From contig NZ_JAZAPB010000001.1 in NCBI RefSeq assembly GCF_036321025.1, positions 248,001 to 312,000 of the forward strand: a stretch of 64,000 nucleotides of DNA. Direction: 5' to 3'. Positions 33,810 to 42,563 of this stretch are shown here, piece by piece. A program made the translations under genes and the position numbers. The notes below the pieces were generated by a model. The model did not search any database. It worked only from the letters and a program-made list of their open reading frames with translations, and was not told where the DNA came from. The stretch is from Alteraurantiacibacter hainanensis (GTDB lineage: Bacteria > Pseudomonadota > Alphaproteobacteria > Sphingomonadales > Sphingomonadaceae). How positions within the stretch are numbered: the first letter of the stretch is position 1; every line of letters begins with the position of its first letter.

Positions 33810-35351
33810 ATGGCCAAGAACAAGCTCGGCAATCAGGTTCCCCCCACGACCACCGATGCCGGTATCCCCGCCCCCAGCGACGAACATTCGCTGACCGTCG
33901 GCAACGACGGCCCCATCGTCCTGCACGATCACTATCTGCTCGAACAGATGGCGGTGTTCAACCGCATCAACATTCCCGAACGGCGCCCGCATGCCAAGGG
34001 ATCGGGCGCTTTCGGCCATTTCGAGACGACCGGCGACGTGGAGAAATACACCCGCGCCAAGCTGTTCCGGAAGGGTGCGAAGACCGATGTCGGCATGCGC
34101 TTCTCCACCGTGGCGGGCGAACGCGGCAGCCCCGATACCTGGCGCGACCCGCGCGGCTTCGCGGTCAAGTTCTACACCGAGGAAGGCAATTTCGACATGG
34201 TCGGCAACAATACGCCGATCTTCTTCGTGCGCGATCCGATGAAGTTCCAGCACTTCATCAACTCGCAGAAGCGCCGCGCCGACAATGGCCTGCGCGATCA
34301 CGACATGATGTGGGATTTCTGGACCCTGTCGCCCGAAAGCGCGCACCAGGTCGCCTACATGATGGGCGATCGCGGCGTGCCGAAGACGTGGCGCGAGATG
34401 AACGGCTATTCCAGCCACACCTATATGCTCGTCAACGAAGAAGGCGAGAAGTTCTGGGTGAAATTCCACTTCCATACCGACCTCGGCGACGGCAACGCCC
34501 ACTTCACGCAGGACGAAGCGGTGGAGAAGGCGGGCACCGACCCCGATTACCACCGCGAGGACCTTTTCAAGGCCATCCGCGACGGCAATTATCCCAGCTG
34601 GACGCTGAAATGGCAGGTCATGCCCTACGAGGACGCGAAGACCTACAAGTGGAACCCGTTCGACCTGACCAAGACCTGGCCGCACGAGGACTATCCGCTG
34701 ATCGAGGTCGGCAAGCTCGTGCTCGACCAAAACCCCACCGACTGGCACACCGAGATCGAGCAGCTCGCCTTCGAGGTGAACAACATGGTGCCCGGCATCG
34801 GCCTGTCGCCCGACAAGATGCTGCTGGCGCGCGGCTTCTCGTACGCCGATGCGCACCGCGCCCGCCTGGGCGTCAATTACAAGCAAATCCCGGTCAACAA
34901 GCCGCAGTGCCCCGTACATTCCTATTCGCAGGGTGGATCGATGCGGGTCGAGAAATCGGAGGACCCGGTCTACGCCCCCAATTCCTATGGCGGCCCCTCC
35001 GCAGACCCGCAGCTGGCTGGCGAGGCAGGCCATTGGCAAGCCGACGGCCAGATGGTGCGAGAGGCCTACACTCTGCGTGAATGCGACGATGACTGGACCC
35101 AGCCGCGCCTGCTGGTGACGAAGGTCTTCGACGACGAGGAGCGCGAGCGCTTCGTTTCCAACGTATCGGGTCACCTGGCCAAGGATGTCAGCGAACCCGT
35201 ACTGAAACGCGCTTTCGAATACTGGCGCAACGTGGACAAGTCGATCGGCGACCGGATCGAGAAGGCTACCCGCGACATGATCGGCGGCAAGTCAGAAAAG
35301 CCGGGCATGGCATCTGCCGAAGCGATCGCCGAGCCGGAACCCGCTGAATAG
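33810..35351 (+). CDS. Catalase (monofunctional, small-subunit clade)
   Basis: A 513-residue heme catalase that breaks hydrogen peroxide into water and oxygen. The distal His is H61 in PHAKGSGAFGH, the Asn lies in GNNTPIFF at 132-139, and the proximal heme-ligand Tyr is Y345 in RGFSYADAH. ATG 33810 gives the usual N terminus. ATG 33756 has a GGGGA site but would place part of the message before the predicted EcfG promoter start. The Cys-rich copper protein follows after 19 bp, so the two are probably one operon. Confidence 0.92.
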   Translation: MAKNKLGNQVPPTTTDAGIPAPSDEHSLTVGNDGPIVLHDHYLLEQMAVFNRINIPERRPHAKGSGAFGHFETTGDVEKYTRAKLFRKGAKTDVGMRFSTVAGERGSPDTWRDPRGFAVKFYTEEGNFDMVGNNTPIFFVRDPMKFQHFINSQKRRADNGLRDHDMMWDFWTLSPESAHQVAYMMGDRGVPKTWREMNGYSSHTYMLVNEEGEKFWVKFHFHTDLGDGNAHFTQDEAVEKAGTDPDYHREDLFKAIRDGNYPSWTLKWQVMPYEDAKTYKWNPFDLTKTWPHEDYPLIEVGKLVLDQNPTDWHTEIEQLAFEVNNMVPGIGLSPDKMLLARGFSYADAHRARLGVNYKQIPVNKPQCPVHSYSQGGSMRVEKSEDPVYAPNSYGGPSADPQLAGEAGHWQADGQMVREAYTLRECDDDWTQPRLLVTKVFDDEERERFVSNVSGHLAKDVSEPVLKRAFEYWRNVDKSIGDRIEKATRDMIGGKSEKPGMASAEAIAEPEPAE

Positions 35352-35370
35352 CACACCAAGGAGAGAAACC

Positions 35371-35775
35371 ATGTCGATCAAGGAAATGATCAAGGAGCAC
35401 CCCAGCGTAGGTGCCGACTACAACGATGAACTTGGCGAGGCCATTCGCCACGCGATGTACTGCGCCGCCATCTGCAACAGCTGCGCGGATGCCTGCAACG
35501 CCGAAAGCGGCGACATGTCGGAGTGCATCCGCAAGTGCTCGGATTGCTCGGATATCTGCCAGGCGCTCAGCCGCGTTGCCGCGCGCCGCACGCACGGCAA
35601 TACGGTGGTGATCAAGTCGCTGCTGGAAGCCTGCATCATCGCCTGCAAGGTCTGCGCGGAAGAATGCGCGAAGCACGACAACGCTCACTGCAAGCGCTGC
35701 GAGAAGATGTGCCGCGAATGCATGGAAGACTGCACCAAGGCGCTGCAGGGCATGGTTGAGGCCGCCGCCGCCTAA
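35371..35775 (+). CDS. Four-helix bundle copper-binding protein (Csp/DUF326 family)
   Basis: A 134-residue Cys-rich protein with 17 cysteines spaced i, i+3, i+4 along helices (CAAICNSC, CIRKCSDCSDIC, CIIACKVC, CKRCEKMCRECMEDC). This is the pattern of the Csp copper-storage proteins, where thiolates line the core of a four-helix bundle. No signal peptide is seen, so it resembles cytosolic Csp3. AGGAG precedes the ATG at seven bases. Following catalase, it may protect against copper-driven peroxide damage; that link is inference. Confidence 0.88.
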   Translation: MSIKEMIKEHPSVGADYNDELGEAIRHAMYCAAICNSCADACNAESGDMSECIRKCSDCSDICQALSRVAARRTHGNTVVIKSLLEACIIACKVCAEECAKHDNAHCKRCEKMCRECMEDCTKALQGMVEAAAA

Positions 35776-35817
35776 TTGCCGGCCGGCTGGTTCCAATCCC
35801 GTTCAGATAGACGGGCC

Positions 35818-35832
35818 TAGGCAATTTGCCTA
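35818..35832. promoter_or_regulatory. TAGGCAA-T-TTGCCTA palindrome upstream of small lipoprotein
   Basis: Perfect seven-base arms around one T, 57 bp before the start of the entericidin-like gene, in the short gap after the copper protein. Candidate operator; it continues into TATAT, which could belong to a -10 element. Confidence 0.4.
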
Positions 35833-35888
35833 TATCGGCCTCCGGGTGCGGCCTGTTCGTTGCACCTGCTATCTGGATGGGAAACAAG

Positions 35889-36020
35889 ATGCGTATTCGA
35901 ACCGCTCTCATGGGCCTGCTGCTCGGCAGCGCGCTTGCGATCTCGGGCTGCAACACCGTTCGCGGTGTCGGCGCGGATCTCGAGTCCGTGGCCAACGCCG
36001 GAGAGGAAGCGATCAACTGA
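35889..36020 (+). CDS. Entericidin-like small lipoprotein
   Basis: A 43-residue lipoprotein: basic start, hydrophobic core, lipobox ISGC with Cys19, then NTVRGVGADLESVANAGEEA, the typical tail of the entericidin A/B family. Such peptides are stress-linked membrane lipoproteins. GGGA lies seven bases before the ATG, and a strong terminator follows four bases after the stop, so it is a self-contained transcription unit. Confidence 0.88.
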   Translation: MRIRTALMGLLLGSALAISGCNTVRGVGADLESVANAGEEAIN

Positions 36021-36023
36021 CGA

Positions 36024-36049
36024 AGGGCGCCCTCGCTGGCGCCCTTTTT
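36024..36049 (+). terminator. Rho-independent terminator after the entericidin-like gene
   Basis: AGGGCGCC at 36024-36031 pairs with GGCGCCCT at 36038-36045, six-base loop, followed by TTTTT. Confidence 0.93.
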
Positions 36050-36084
36050 CATGGCGCGCCAGGCACAGGCGACGCCTCGACCTT

Positions 36085-36273
36085 TCAATTCCTCCGCGCG
36101 TCGCGCCTGGCCAGGCGGTTCATCAGAAACCGATAGCCCCCCGTGAATGCAACGAATGAAAAGGCAAAGCGAATTGCCAGTTCGTCAAAGGTCGGAGACT
36201 TGCGAAAATAGGTCCATCCGCAAGCAAGGACAGCGAAGATCAGGCCGCTGATTGCCGCTTGCCGCCAGCTGAT
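36085..36273 (-). CDS. Small membrane protein lacking a usual start codon
   Basis: An open frame of about 62 residues with two hydrophobic segments (ISGLIFAVLACGWTYF and FAFSFVAFTGGYRFL) separated by a conserved-looking RKSPTFDELAIR, and a basic tail. It lies just after def on the same strand. Between the def stop and the first helix there is no ATG, GTG or TTG; the best candidate is ATC at 36273, with AGGCAGGG upstream overlapping the def stop. A CTG a few codons earlier is the other option. No family recognised. Confidence 0.45.
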   Translation of the reverse strand: MSWRQAAISGLIFAVLACGWTYFRKSPTFDELAIRFAFSFVAFTGGYRFLMNRLARRDARRN

Positions 36274-36284
36274 GTGGCCCTGCC

Positions 36285-36848
36285 TCAGGCTGCGCGGGCC
36301 TTCTGCAGCTTCTTCAGCGCCATGCTGCGCTTTAGGCGCGAGAGGTGGTCGATGAACAGGATGCCGTTCAGGTGGTCCATCTCGTGCTGGATGCACACGG
36401 CCAACATGCCGTCCATGTCCTGCTCGTGGGTGTTGCCGTCGAGGTCCTGCCAGCGCACGCGGCACTTTGCCGGGCGCTCCACGTCCGCGAAGATGTCGGG
36501 CACCGAAAGGCAGCCTTCCTGGTAGCTCTTGGTGTCGTCCGAGGGATCGAGGATTTCCGGGTTCACGAACACGCGCGGGTCGTTGATCACCGGCTGATGC
36601 GTGTGGTTCGTGCCGTCGTGGTCGCACTCCACCGGCTCTGCGTCCGGGTCTTCTTCCTGCAGGTCGATAACCAGCAGGCGAATGGGCTCGCCCACCTGAA
36701 TGGCGGCAAGGCCGATGCCGTGCGCCGCGTACATCGTCTCGAACATGTCATCGACCAGAGTCTTCAGATCGTCGTCGAACGTCTCGACGGGCTTGGACAC
36801 GGTCTTGAGCCGGGGATCCGGCGCTTCCAGGATTTCACGAATAGCCAT
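36285..36848 (-). CDS. def: Peptide deformylase
   Basis: A 187-residue deformylase removing the formyl group from nascent proteins. GIGLAAIQVG at 44-53, EGCLSVP at 111-117 with metal ligand C113, and HEMDH at 155-159 with H155, E156 and H159 complete the site. An extra acidic/His-rich stretch at about 68-90 is characteristic of some sphingomonad deformylases. It lies 55 bp downstream of recR on the same strand, with fmt on the opposite strand beyond recR. Confidence 0.96.
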   Translation of the reverse strand: MAIREILEAPDPRLKTVSKPVETFDDDLKTLVDDMFETMYAAHGIGLAAIQVGEPIRLLVIDLQEEDPDAEPVECDHDGTNHTHQPVINDPRVFVNPEILDPSDDTKSYQEGCLSVPDIFADVERPAKCRVRWQDLDGNTHEQDMDGMLAVCIQHEMDHLNGILFIDHLSRLKRSMALKKLQKARAA

Positions 36849-36903
36849 GCCGGGAATATAGGGCGAACCGCCTTAACCTTCAATTGCCGCCTTGCGCCTG
36901 GCG

Positions 36904-37500
36904 TCAGCCCAGCGGCCGCCGCGCCCGCAGCGCCTGTGCCAGGGTGCCCTCGTCCAGGTAGTCGAGTTCGCCGCCCACCGGCAGACCGTGGGCGAGCTGG
37001 GTGATGCGAACCGCGTGATCCTCCAGCCGCTCGGCGATGTAGTGTGCGGTGGTCTGCCCCTCCAGCGTGGCGTTCATGGCCAGCACGACCTCGTCCACCC
37101 CGCCCTTCTCCACGCGGCCCAGCAGGCTGTCGATGGCGAGATCCTCCGGCCGGATGCCGTCCAGCGCGGAGAGTCGCCCGCCAAGCACGTGGAACGTGCC
37201 CGTGAACAGGCGCGCCCGGTCCAGCGCCCAGAGGTCGGCCACGTCCTCCACGACGCAGATCGACTTCGGATCGCGCTTGGGATCGGCGCAGATAGTGCAG
37301 GGGTTCTGCGTATCCACGTTGCCGCAGATATCGCATTCGACCAGTTTGTCTTTCACCGTCCCCAGTGCGTCCAGCACCTGCTCCAGCGCCGTTTCGCGGT
37401 GCTTCACAAGCCACAGCACCGCGCGCCGCGCCGAGCGTGGGCCAAGGCCCGGAAGGCGCGCCAGGGCGGCGGCGAGGTTCTCGATCTCTTGCGATGCCAT
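36904..37500 (-). CDS. recR: Recombination mediator protein RecR
   Basis: A 198-residue RecR of the RecFOR gap-repair pathway. An N-terminal helix-hairpin-helix (LPGLGPRSARRAVLWL), a four-Cys zinc site (C56, C59, C68, C71) and a Toprim domain (about 80-175, VVEDVADLWALD) appear in order. The ATG at 37500 gives the standard N terminus. It is divergent from fmt, with only 44 bp between their start codons. Confidence 0.95.
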   Translation of the reverse strand: MASQEIENLAAALARLPGLGPRSARRAVLWLVKHRETALEQVLDALGTVKDKLVECDICGNVDTQNPCTICADPKRDPKSICVVEDVADLWALDRARLFTGTFHVLGGRLSALDGIRPEDLAIDSLLGRVEKGGVDEVVLAMNATLEGQTTAHYIAERLEDHAVRITQLAHGLPVGGELDYLDEGTLAQALRARRPLG

Positions 37501-37544
37501 GCTCCGGCAGATAGGGCCGCGCGCAACGAATAGGAAGGCTGGCA

Positions 37545-38450
37545 ATGCGCGTGATTTTCATGGGAACGCCCGATTTCGCCGTGCCGACGCTGAATGCGCT
37601 GGTCGAGGCCGGGCACGATGTGCCGGCGGTCTACAGCCAGCCTCCCAGCCGTTCGGGCCGCGGGAAGAAGGAGCGCCCCTCCCCCGTCCATGCGCGTGCC
37701 GAGGAACTGGGGATCGAGGTTCGCCATCCTGTCAGCCTGAAGGGCGCGGAGGAGCAGGACGATTTCGCCGCGCTGGATGCAGACGTGGCGGTGGTCGCCG
37801 CCTATGGACTCCTGCTGCCGCAGGCGGTGCTGGATGCGCCCAGGCACGGCTGTCTCAACGTGCACGGTTCGCTGCTGCCGCGCTGGCGCGGTGCCGCGCC
37901 GATACACCGGGCGGTGCAGGCCGGGGACGAGATGACGGGCATCACCATCATGGAGATGGAGCGCGGGCTTGATACGGGGCCGATGCTGCTGATGGCCGCG
38001 ACGCCCATCGACCGCAAGACGACCGGCGAACTCCACGACGAACTCGCCGCCCTCGGCGCGGCCCTGATGGTGGAGGCTCTGGAGAGGTTCGACACGCTGG
38101 TGGCCCAATCGCAGGACGACACGCAGTCCACCTATGCCCCCAAGATCGACAAGGCGGAAGCGAAGCTGGATTTCACCAAGCCCGCCGAGGTGCTCGAGCG
38201 CGAGATCCGCGCATTCTCTCCCTTTCCCGGCAGCTGGTTCGAACTGGATGGCGAGCGGATCAAGCTGCTGCGCGCCGAAATTGCCGAGGGTGCAGGAGAA
38301 CCCGGCACCGTGCTGGACGATCAACTTGCCATTGCCTGCGGATACGGGGCCATCCGTCCGGTAACGCTGCAACGCGCGGGTAAGCCGGCGATGCCGCTGG
38401 GCGATTTCCTGCGTGGCAACAAGGTGGCGGCAGGAGCCAGCGTCGCTTGA
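37545..38450 (+). CDS. fmt: Methionyl-tRNA formyltransferase
   Basis: A 301-residue enzyme that formylates initiator Met-tRNA. GTPDFAVPTL opens the protein; N105-x-H107 with SLLPRWRGAAP, and the later Asp in MERGLDTGPML, make the formyl-transfer site; the C-terminal OB-like domain follows. It is the functional counterpart of the nearby def. Its TGA overlaps the TTG start of truA. Confidence 0.96.
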   Translation: MRVIFMGTPDFAVPTLNALVEAGHDVPAVYSQPPSRSGRGKKERPSPVHARAEELGIEVRHPVSLKGAEEQDDFAALDADVAVVAAYGLLLPQAVLDAPRHGCLNVHGSLLPRWRGAAPIHRAVQAGDEMTGITIMEMERGLDTGPMLLMAATPIDRKTTGELHDELAALGAALMVEALERFDTLVAQSQDDTQSTYAPKIDKAEAKLDFTKPAEVLEREIRAFSPFPGSWFELDGERIKLLRAEIAEGAGEPGTVLDDQLAIACGYGAIRPVTLQRAGKPAMPLGDFLRGNKVAAGASVA

Positions 38451-39196
38451 CCCGCTTCGCCCTCACCATCGAATTCGACGGCGGCCCCTTCTTCGGCCTG
38501 CAGCGGCAGGACAATGGCCCCAGCGTGCAGCAAGCCATCGAGGATGCAGCCCACGCCGTGACCGGAGAGCGGGTCACGATGCACAGCGCCGGGCGCACCG
38601 ACAGCGGCGTGCACGCGCTCGCCATGCGCAGCCATCTCGATATCGAGAAACCGTTCGAGCCGTTCCGCCTGATGGAAGCGCTCAACGCGAAGCTGCGGCC
38701 CGATCCGGTGGCGATCGTCGCCTGCGAGGTTAAGCCGGAGGACTGGCACGCTCGCTTTTCCTGCGTGGGCCGGGCCTACGAATACCGCATCCGCAACCGC
38801 CGCGCACCGCTGACGCTGGAGAAGGGATATGCCTGGCACGTCGCGCGCCCGCTGGACGCGGGGGCCATGCACGAAGCGGCGCAGGCGCTGGTGGGCAACC
38901 ACGACTTCACCACGTTCCGCAGCGCCCACTGCCAGTCCGCCAGCCCGGTGAAGACGCTAGACCGCCTCGACGTCAGCCGCGAGGGCGACGGCGTGATCAT
39001 CCGCGCCGCCGCGCGCAGCTTCCTTCACCATCAGGTGCGGTCGATGGTGGGTTGCCTCGCTCTGGTGGGACAGGGCACCTGGGGGATAGATCAGGTGGCC
39101 GAAGCGTTGGAAGCGAAGGATCGCTCCGCTCTCGGGCTGAATGCCCCGCCCGAGGGCCTGTACTTCGTGAAAGCCACATACCCGGAAGAGGAATAG
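38447..39196 (+). CDS. truA: tRNA pseudouridine synthase A, TTG start
   Basis: A 249-residue TruA that makes pseudouridine at positions 38-40 of tRNA. The catalytic aspartate is D52 in AGRTDSGVHA; FLHHQVRSMVG is near the C terminus. The reading must start at TTG 38447, which overlaps the fmt stop (TTGA), to include the first beta strand FALTIEFDG; no ATG fits. Confidence 0.95.
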   Translation: MTRFALTIEFDGGPFFGLQRQDNGPSVQQAIEDAAHAVTGERVTMHSAGRTDSGVHALAMRSHLDIEKPFEPFRLMEALNAKLRPDPVAIVACEVKPEDWHARFSCVGRAYEYRIRNRRAPLTLEKGYAWHVARPLDAGAMHEAAQALVGNHDFTTFRSAHCQSASPVKTLDRLDVSREGDGVIIRAAARSFLHHQVRSMVGCLALVGQGTWGIDQVAEALEAKDRSALGLNAPPEGLYFVKATYPEEE

Positions 39197-39201
39197 CCGC
39201 C

Positions 39202-40314
39202 ATGACCACCACCGGACGCCAACTCGTCTCCACCCTTTCCGCCGACGGCACCATGGTGCTGGAACTGGAGGAGAAGACCTTCCCCAAGCCGACCGGAAAC
39301 CAGGTGCTGGTCAAAATGGAAGCGGCCCCCATCAACCCTTCCGACCTGTTCCTGATGACGACGGGTGCCGACCTCGAGAATGCCGATTACCGGTCCGGCA
39401 AGGTGACGATGAAGGTTGCCCCGCAGGTCGCCGCCGGACAGGCCGCCCGCCACGGCAAGCCGCAGACTGTCGGCAACGAGGGCGCGGGCGAGGTGATCGC
39501 GGCGGGCGACGGCGACATGGCTCAGTCGCTGGTGGGACAGCGCGTGGCCTGCGTGCCCGGCAACGCCTTCAGCGAATATGCCATCGCCGATGCCATGATG
39601 TGCCTGCCGCTGGGCAATCATTCCTCGGAAGAAGGCGCAAGTTCCTTCGTCAACCCGATGACCGCTCTGGGTTTCGTTGAAACCGCGAAGCGCGAAGGGC
39701 ACGATGCCATCATCCACGCCGCCGCCGCTTCGAACCTCGGCCAGATGCTGAACCGCATCTGCCAGGAAGACGGCATGGGACTGGTGAACATCGTCCGCAA
39801 GCAGGAGCAGGTCGACCTGCTGAAAGGCCAGGGCGCTGCCCACGTGGTGAACAGTCCGGACGGCGATTACGAGAAACAACTGGCCGAAGCGATCCGCGCG
39901 ACCGGTGCATATCTCGGCTTCGATCCCATCGGCGGCGGACAGACCACCGACACCTGCCTTCGCGCCATGGAACGGGTCGCTGCTTCGCAGATGACCGAAT
40001 ACAGCCGCTACGGCTCCAACCAGCAGAAGAAGATGTACATCTACGGTCGGCTGGAACTCGCGCCCACGGTCCTGACGCCCAGCTACGGTTTCGCCTGGAC
40101 GGTGTCGGGCTGGTTGCTGATGCCGTTCCTGGAAAGCTGCGACATGCAGACCTTGATGGCCCTGCGCCAGCGCGTGCAGCAGGGCCTCACCAGCACCTTC
40201 GCCAGTTCGTACAAGACGAAGGTCGGACTGGACGAGATGCTGACGAAGGACGCCATGATGGATTACGCGCAGATGGCGACGGGCGAGAAATACCTCGTCA
40301 CGCCGCACGGCTGA
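39202..40314 (+). CDS. MDR-superfamily zinc-independent alcohol/quinone oxidoreductase
   Basis: A 370-residue medium-chain dehydrogenase/reductase. The N-terminal GroES-like part includes MEAAPINPSDLF and NEGAGEVIAAG; the nucleotide-binding part has IIHAAAASNLGQMLNRICQ in place of the common AAxGGVG loop. Catalytic zinc ligands are not evident, which suggests an enoyl or quinone reductase-like branch. Substrate unknown. It starts five bases after truA, so it may be part of that transcript. Confidence 0.8.
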   Translation: MTTTGRQLVSTLSADGTMVLELEEKTFPKPTGNQVLVKMEAAPINPSDLFLMTTGADLENADYRSGKVTMKVAPQVAAGQAARHGKPQTVGNEGAGEVIAAGDGDMAQSLVGQRVACVPGNAFSEYAIADAMMCLPLGNHSSEEGASSFVNPMTALGFVETAKREGHDAIIHAAAASNLGQMLNRICQEDGMGLVNIVRKQEQVDLLKGQGAAHVVNSPDGDYEKQLAEAIRATGAYLGFDPIGGGQTTDTCLRAMERVAASQMTEYSRYGSNQQKKMYIYGRLELAPTVLTPSYGFAWTVSGWLLMPFLESCDMQTLMALRQRVQQGLTSTFASSYKTKVGLDEMLTKDAMMDYAQMATGEKYLVTPHG

Positions 40315-40322
40315 GCACCAGC

Positions 40323-42497
40323 CTACTGCTGCATTTCCTGGTCAAAGCGGCGTTGCAGTTCGCGCTCCGCCGCTTGCTCGTCCAGTTCCATCGAGATCTC
40401 GCCGTCGCGCACCCGCAGTTCCAGCGGCACGCCTTCGATGTCGGTGGAGAACACGGCCTCGTCGTCGTTGATGATCAGGCGACGGCCGTCACCCAGCGGG
40501 ATGTCCTGCAGGTCCGGCACGTCCTGCGGCTGCACCGGCCCGCTGGGATCGGGTGATGGCGTGGGACGCGGCGGCGCGGCGGAGGCGCCCAGCGCGGCCT
40601 GCATGAAATCGCGCCAGATGCGCGCGGGCAGTCCGCCGCCGGATATGTTGCCCAGCGGCGAGTTGTCGTCGTTGCCGATCCACACGCCTACCACCAGCCT
40701 GTCGTCGCCCTGGCCGGCGTAGCCCACGAACAGGGCATCGCGGTTGTCCTGCGTGGTGCCGGTCTTGCCGTAGTTGGCGACGGAGAGCGTCGCCGCGCGC
40801 CCGGTGCCGGAATTGATCGCGCCGCGCAGCATCTCCTCGATCGCGCGGTGGTCGCTGGAGGCAAGGCTGCCCGTTCCGTTCCACAGGAAGTCGAGCCAGC
40901 CCGCTTCCTCGCGCGGGAAGGCGTGCGGCTCTACCGGGAAGTTGTTGCCGGCAATCCCGGCATAGGCGGATGTCAGTTCCAGCAGGCTCATGGTGGAGGT
41001 GCCCAGCGCCATGCTGGGATCGCCCTCCGGCAGGGCGGAGGAGACGCCGAGTTCGCGCGCGGTCTCGATCACCGCGTCGCTGCCCACGGCATTCAGCAGC
41101 CGCACGGCGGCAACGTTCGACGACTGGGCGAAGGCATCGCGCAGCGTGATGGTCTGCGAATAGCGACCGTTGGAGTTGCTCGGGCGATAAGAGCCTTCGG
41201 TGAATTCGGCGTTGGAAATCGTGTCGTCGGGCTCCCAGCCATCGCGAAGCGCGGCGAGGTAGACGAACAGCTTGAAGGTGGAGCCGGGCTGGCGCCGCGC
41301 CTGCGTGGCGCGGTTGAACGGACTTTCGGAATAGTCCTTGCCGCCCACCATGGCCACGACTTCGCCGTTCGGCCGCATCGCCACCAAGGCCACCTGCGCC
41401 CCGCCCAGCGGCGCACGCTGGATCGCGCGGTTGGCGGCGGCCTGCAACCGGCTGTCGAGCGTGGTGGTGATGGTCTGGCGCGAATAGGTCATCTCGCTCT
41501 GATCGCGGGCGGTGGGCAGCGCCCAGTCGGCGAAATAGGTGCCGGTCGGCAGGTCGTTGCGCGTGCGCACGTCCAGTGTCGGCACGCGCATCGCATCGGC
41601 TTCGGCCTGGGTGATGTAACCTGCCGCCACCATCGCGCCCTTCACCAGCGCGTAACGATCGGCGGCCAGATCGGGGTTGCGGGTGGGAGCCAGCCTGCTG
41701 GGTGCCTGGAGCAGGCCCGCCAGCATGGCCGCCTGTTCCGGCCGCAGGTTTTCCGGCTGGCGATAGAAGTAGTGCAGCGATGCCGCGCGTAGGCCGTACA
41801 TGTTGTCGCCGAAGTAGGCGTTGGAAAGGTAGCGCTCGAGGATCTCGTCCTTCGTCAGCCACGCCTCCAGCCAGAAGGCAATCAGCGCCTCGCGCGCCTT
41901 GCGGGTCAGCGTCTGTTCGGGCGTCAGGAACGTGAACTTGGCAAGCTGCTGCGTGATCGTGGAGCCACCGCCCACGCCGGTGAACAGCGCCCGCGCAACG
42001 CCGCGCGGGTCCACCCCCCAGTGATCGTAGAACCGCCTGTCCTCGATCGCCAGAAACGGCTGGGTCACGTGATCGGGCAGGTTGGCGACTTCGACCGGCT
42101 CGTCCACCATGGCGCCGTTGCGGGCGATGGGCGTGCCATCGGCGGCCAGCAGGGTGATCTGCGGCGGCGCGATGGGCTCCAGGCTCTTGGACAGCGGCGC
42201 GGTGATCGCCAGCCACGCGACCAGCACGAACAGGACCGCCAGCATCGCCGCCAGGATCCGGACGCCCCACCACAGCTTGCCTCTTCCGCGCGCCCGCTCG
42301 GGCAGGAAGCGCCGCCAGCCGCTGCGGTAGCGGGAGCGGTCGTAGTGACGCCACGGACCGCCGGCATTGCCGAAATCGTCGTCGTCCAGTCCGGACAGCG
42401 GCGACCACGGCGCATTCTCCAGCGCCAGGTCGAGCTCTGCCCACCTGTCGTCGAGCGATTTGCTACGTCTGAAGGGATTTCGCCACATGCGATTCAT
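40323..42497 (-). CDS. Bifunctional class A penicillin-binding protein
   Basis: A 724-residue cell-wall synthase. A long charged cytoplasmic tail precedes one transmembrane helix (about 78-98). The glycosyltransferase domain has E152 in IEDRRFYDHWG and GGSTITQQLAK; the transpeptidase domain has the active serine S406 in STFK, SSN in AQSSNVAA, and KTG in YGKTGTT. The acidic, Pro-rich end is not conserved. It extends and cross-links peptidoglycan. A second start, Met4, is possible. An inverted repeat lies directly upstream. Confidence 0.93.
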   Translation of the reverse strand: MNRMWRNPFRRSKSLDDRWAELDLALENAPWSPLSGLDDDDFGNAGGPWRHYDRSRYRSGWRRFLPERARGRGKLWWGVRILAAMLAVLFVLVAWLAITAPLSKSLEPIAPPQITLLAADGTPIARNGAMVDEPVEVANLPDHVTQPFLAIEDRRFYDHWGVDPRGVARALFTGVGGGSTITQQLAKFTFLTPEQTLTRKAREALIAFWLEAWLTKDEILERYLSNAYFGDNMYGLRAASLHYFYRQPENLRPEQAAMLAGLLQAPSRLAPTRNPDLAADRYALVKGAMVAAGYITQAEADAMRVPTLDVRTRNDLPTGTYFADWALPTARDQSEMTYSRQTITTTLDSRLQAAANRAIQRAPLGGAQVALVAMRPNGEVVAMVGGKDYSESPFNRATQARRQPGSTFKLFVYLAALRDGWEPDDTISNAEFTEGSYRPSNSNGRYSQTITLRDAFAQSSNVAAVRLLNAVGSDAVIETARELGVSSALPEGDPSMALGTSTMSLLELTSAYAGIAGNNFPVEPHAFPREEAGWLDFLWNGTGSLASSDHRAIEEMLRGAINSGTGRAATLSVANYGKTGTTQDNRDALFVGYAGQGDDRLVVGVWIGNDDNSPLGNISGGGLPARIWRDFMQAALGASAAPPRPTPSPDPSGPVQPQDVPDLQDIPLGDGRRLIINDDEAVFSTDIEGVPLELRVRDGEISMELDEQAAERELQRRFDQEMQQ

Positions 42498-42501
42498 ATC
42501 G

Positions 42502-42523
42502 GTGTGTTAACAGAACAACACAC
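42502..42523. promoter_or_regulatory. Inverted repeat in the leader of the PBP gene
   Basis: GTGTGTT at 42502-42508 and AACACAC at 42517-42523 are exact complements around eight bases, ending five bases before the PBP start codon region. In RNA it would form a hairpin close to the ribosome site; it could equally be an operator. Confidence 0.35.
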
Positions 42524-42563
42524 ATTTTGCGAGGGGGAGGATGAGCCTGCGCTGAAGACGGTC

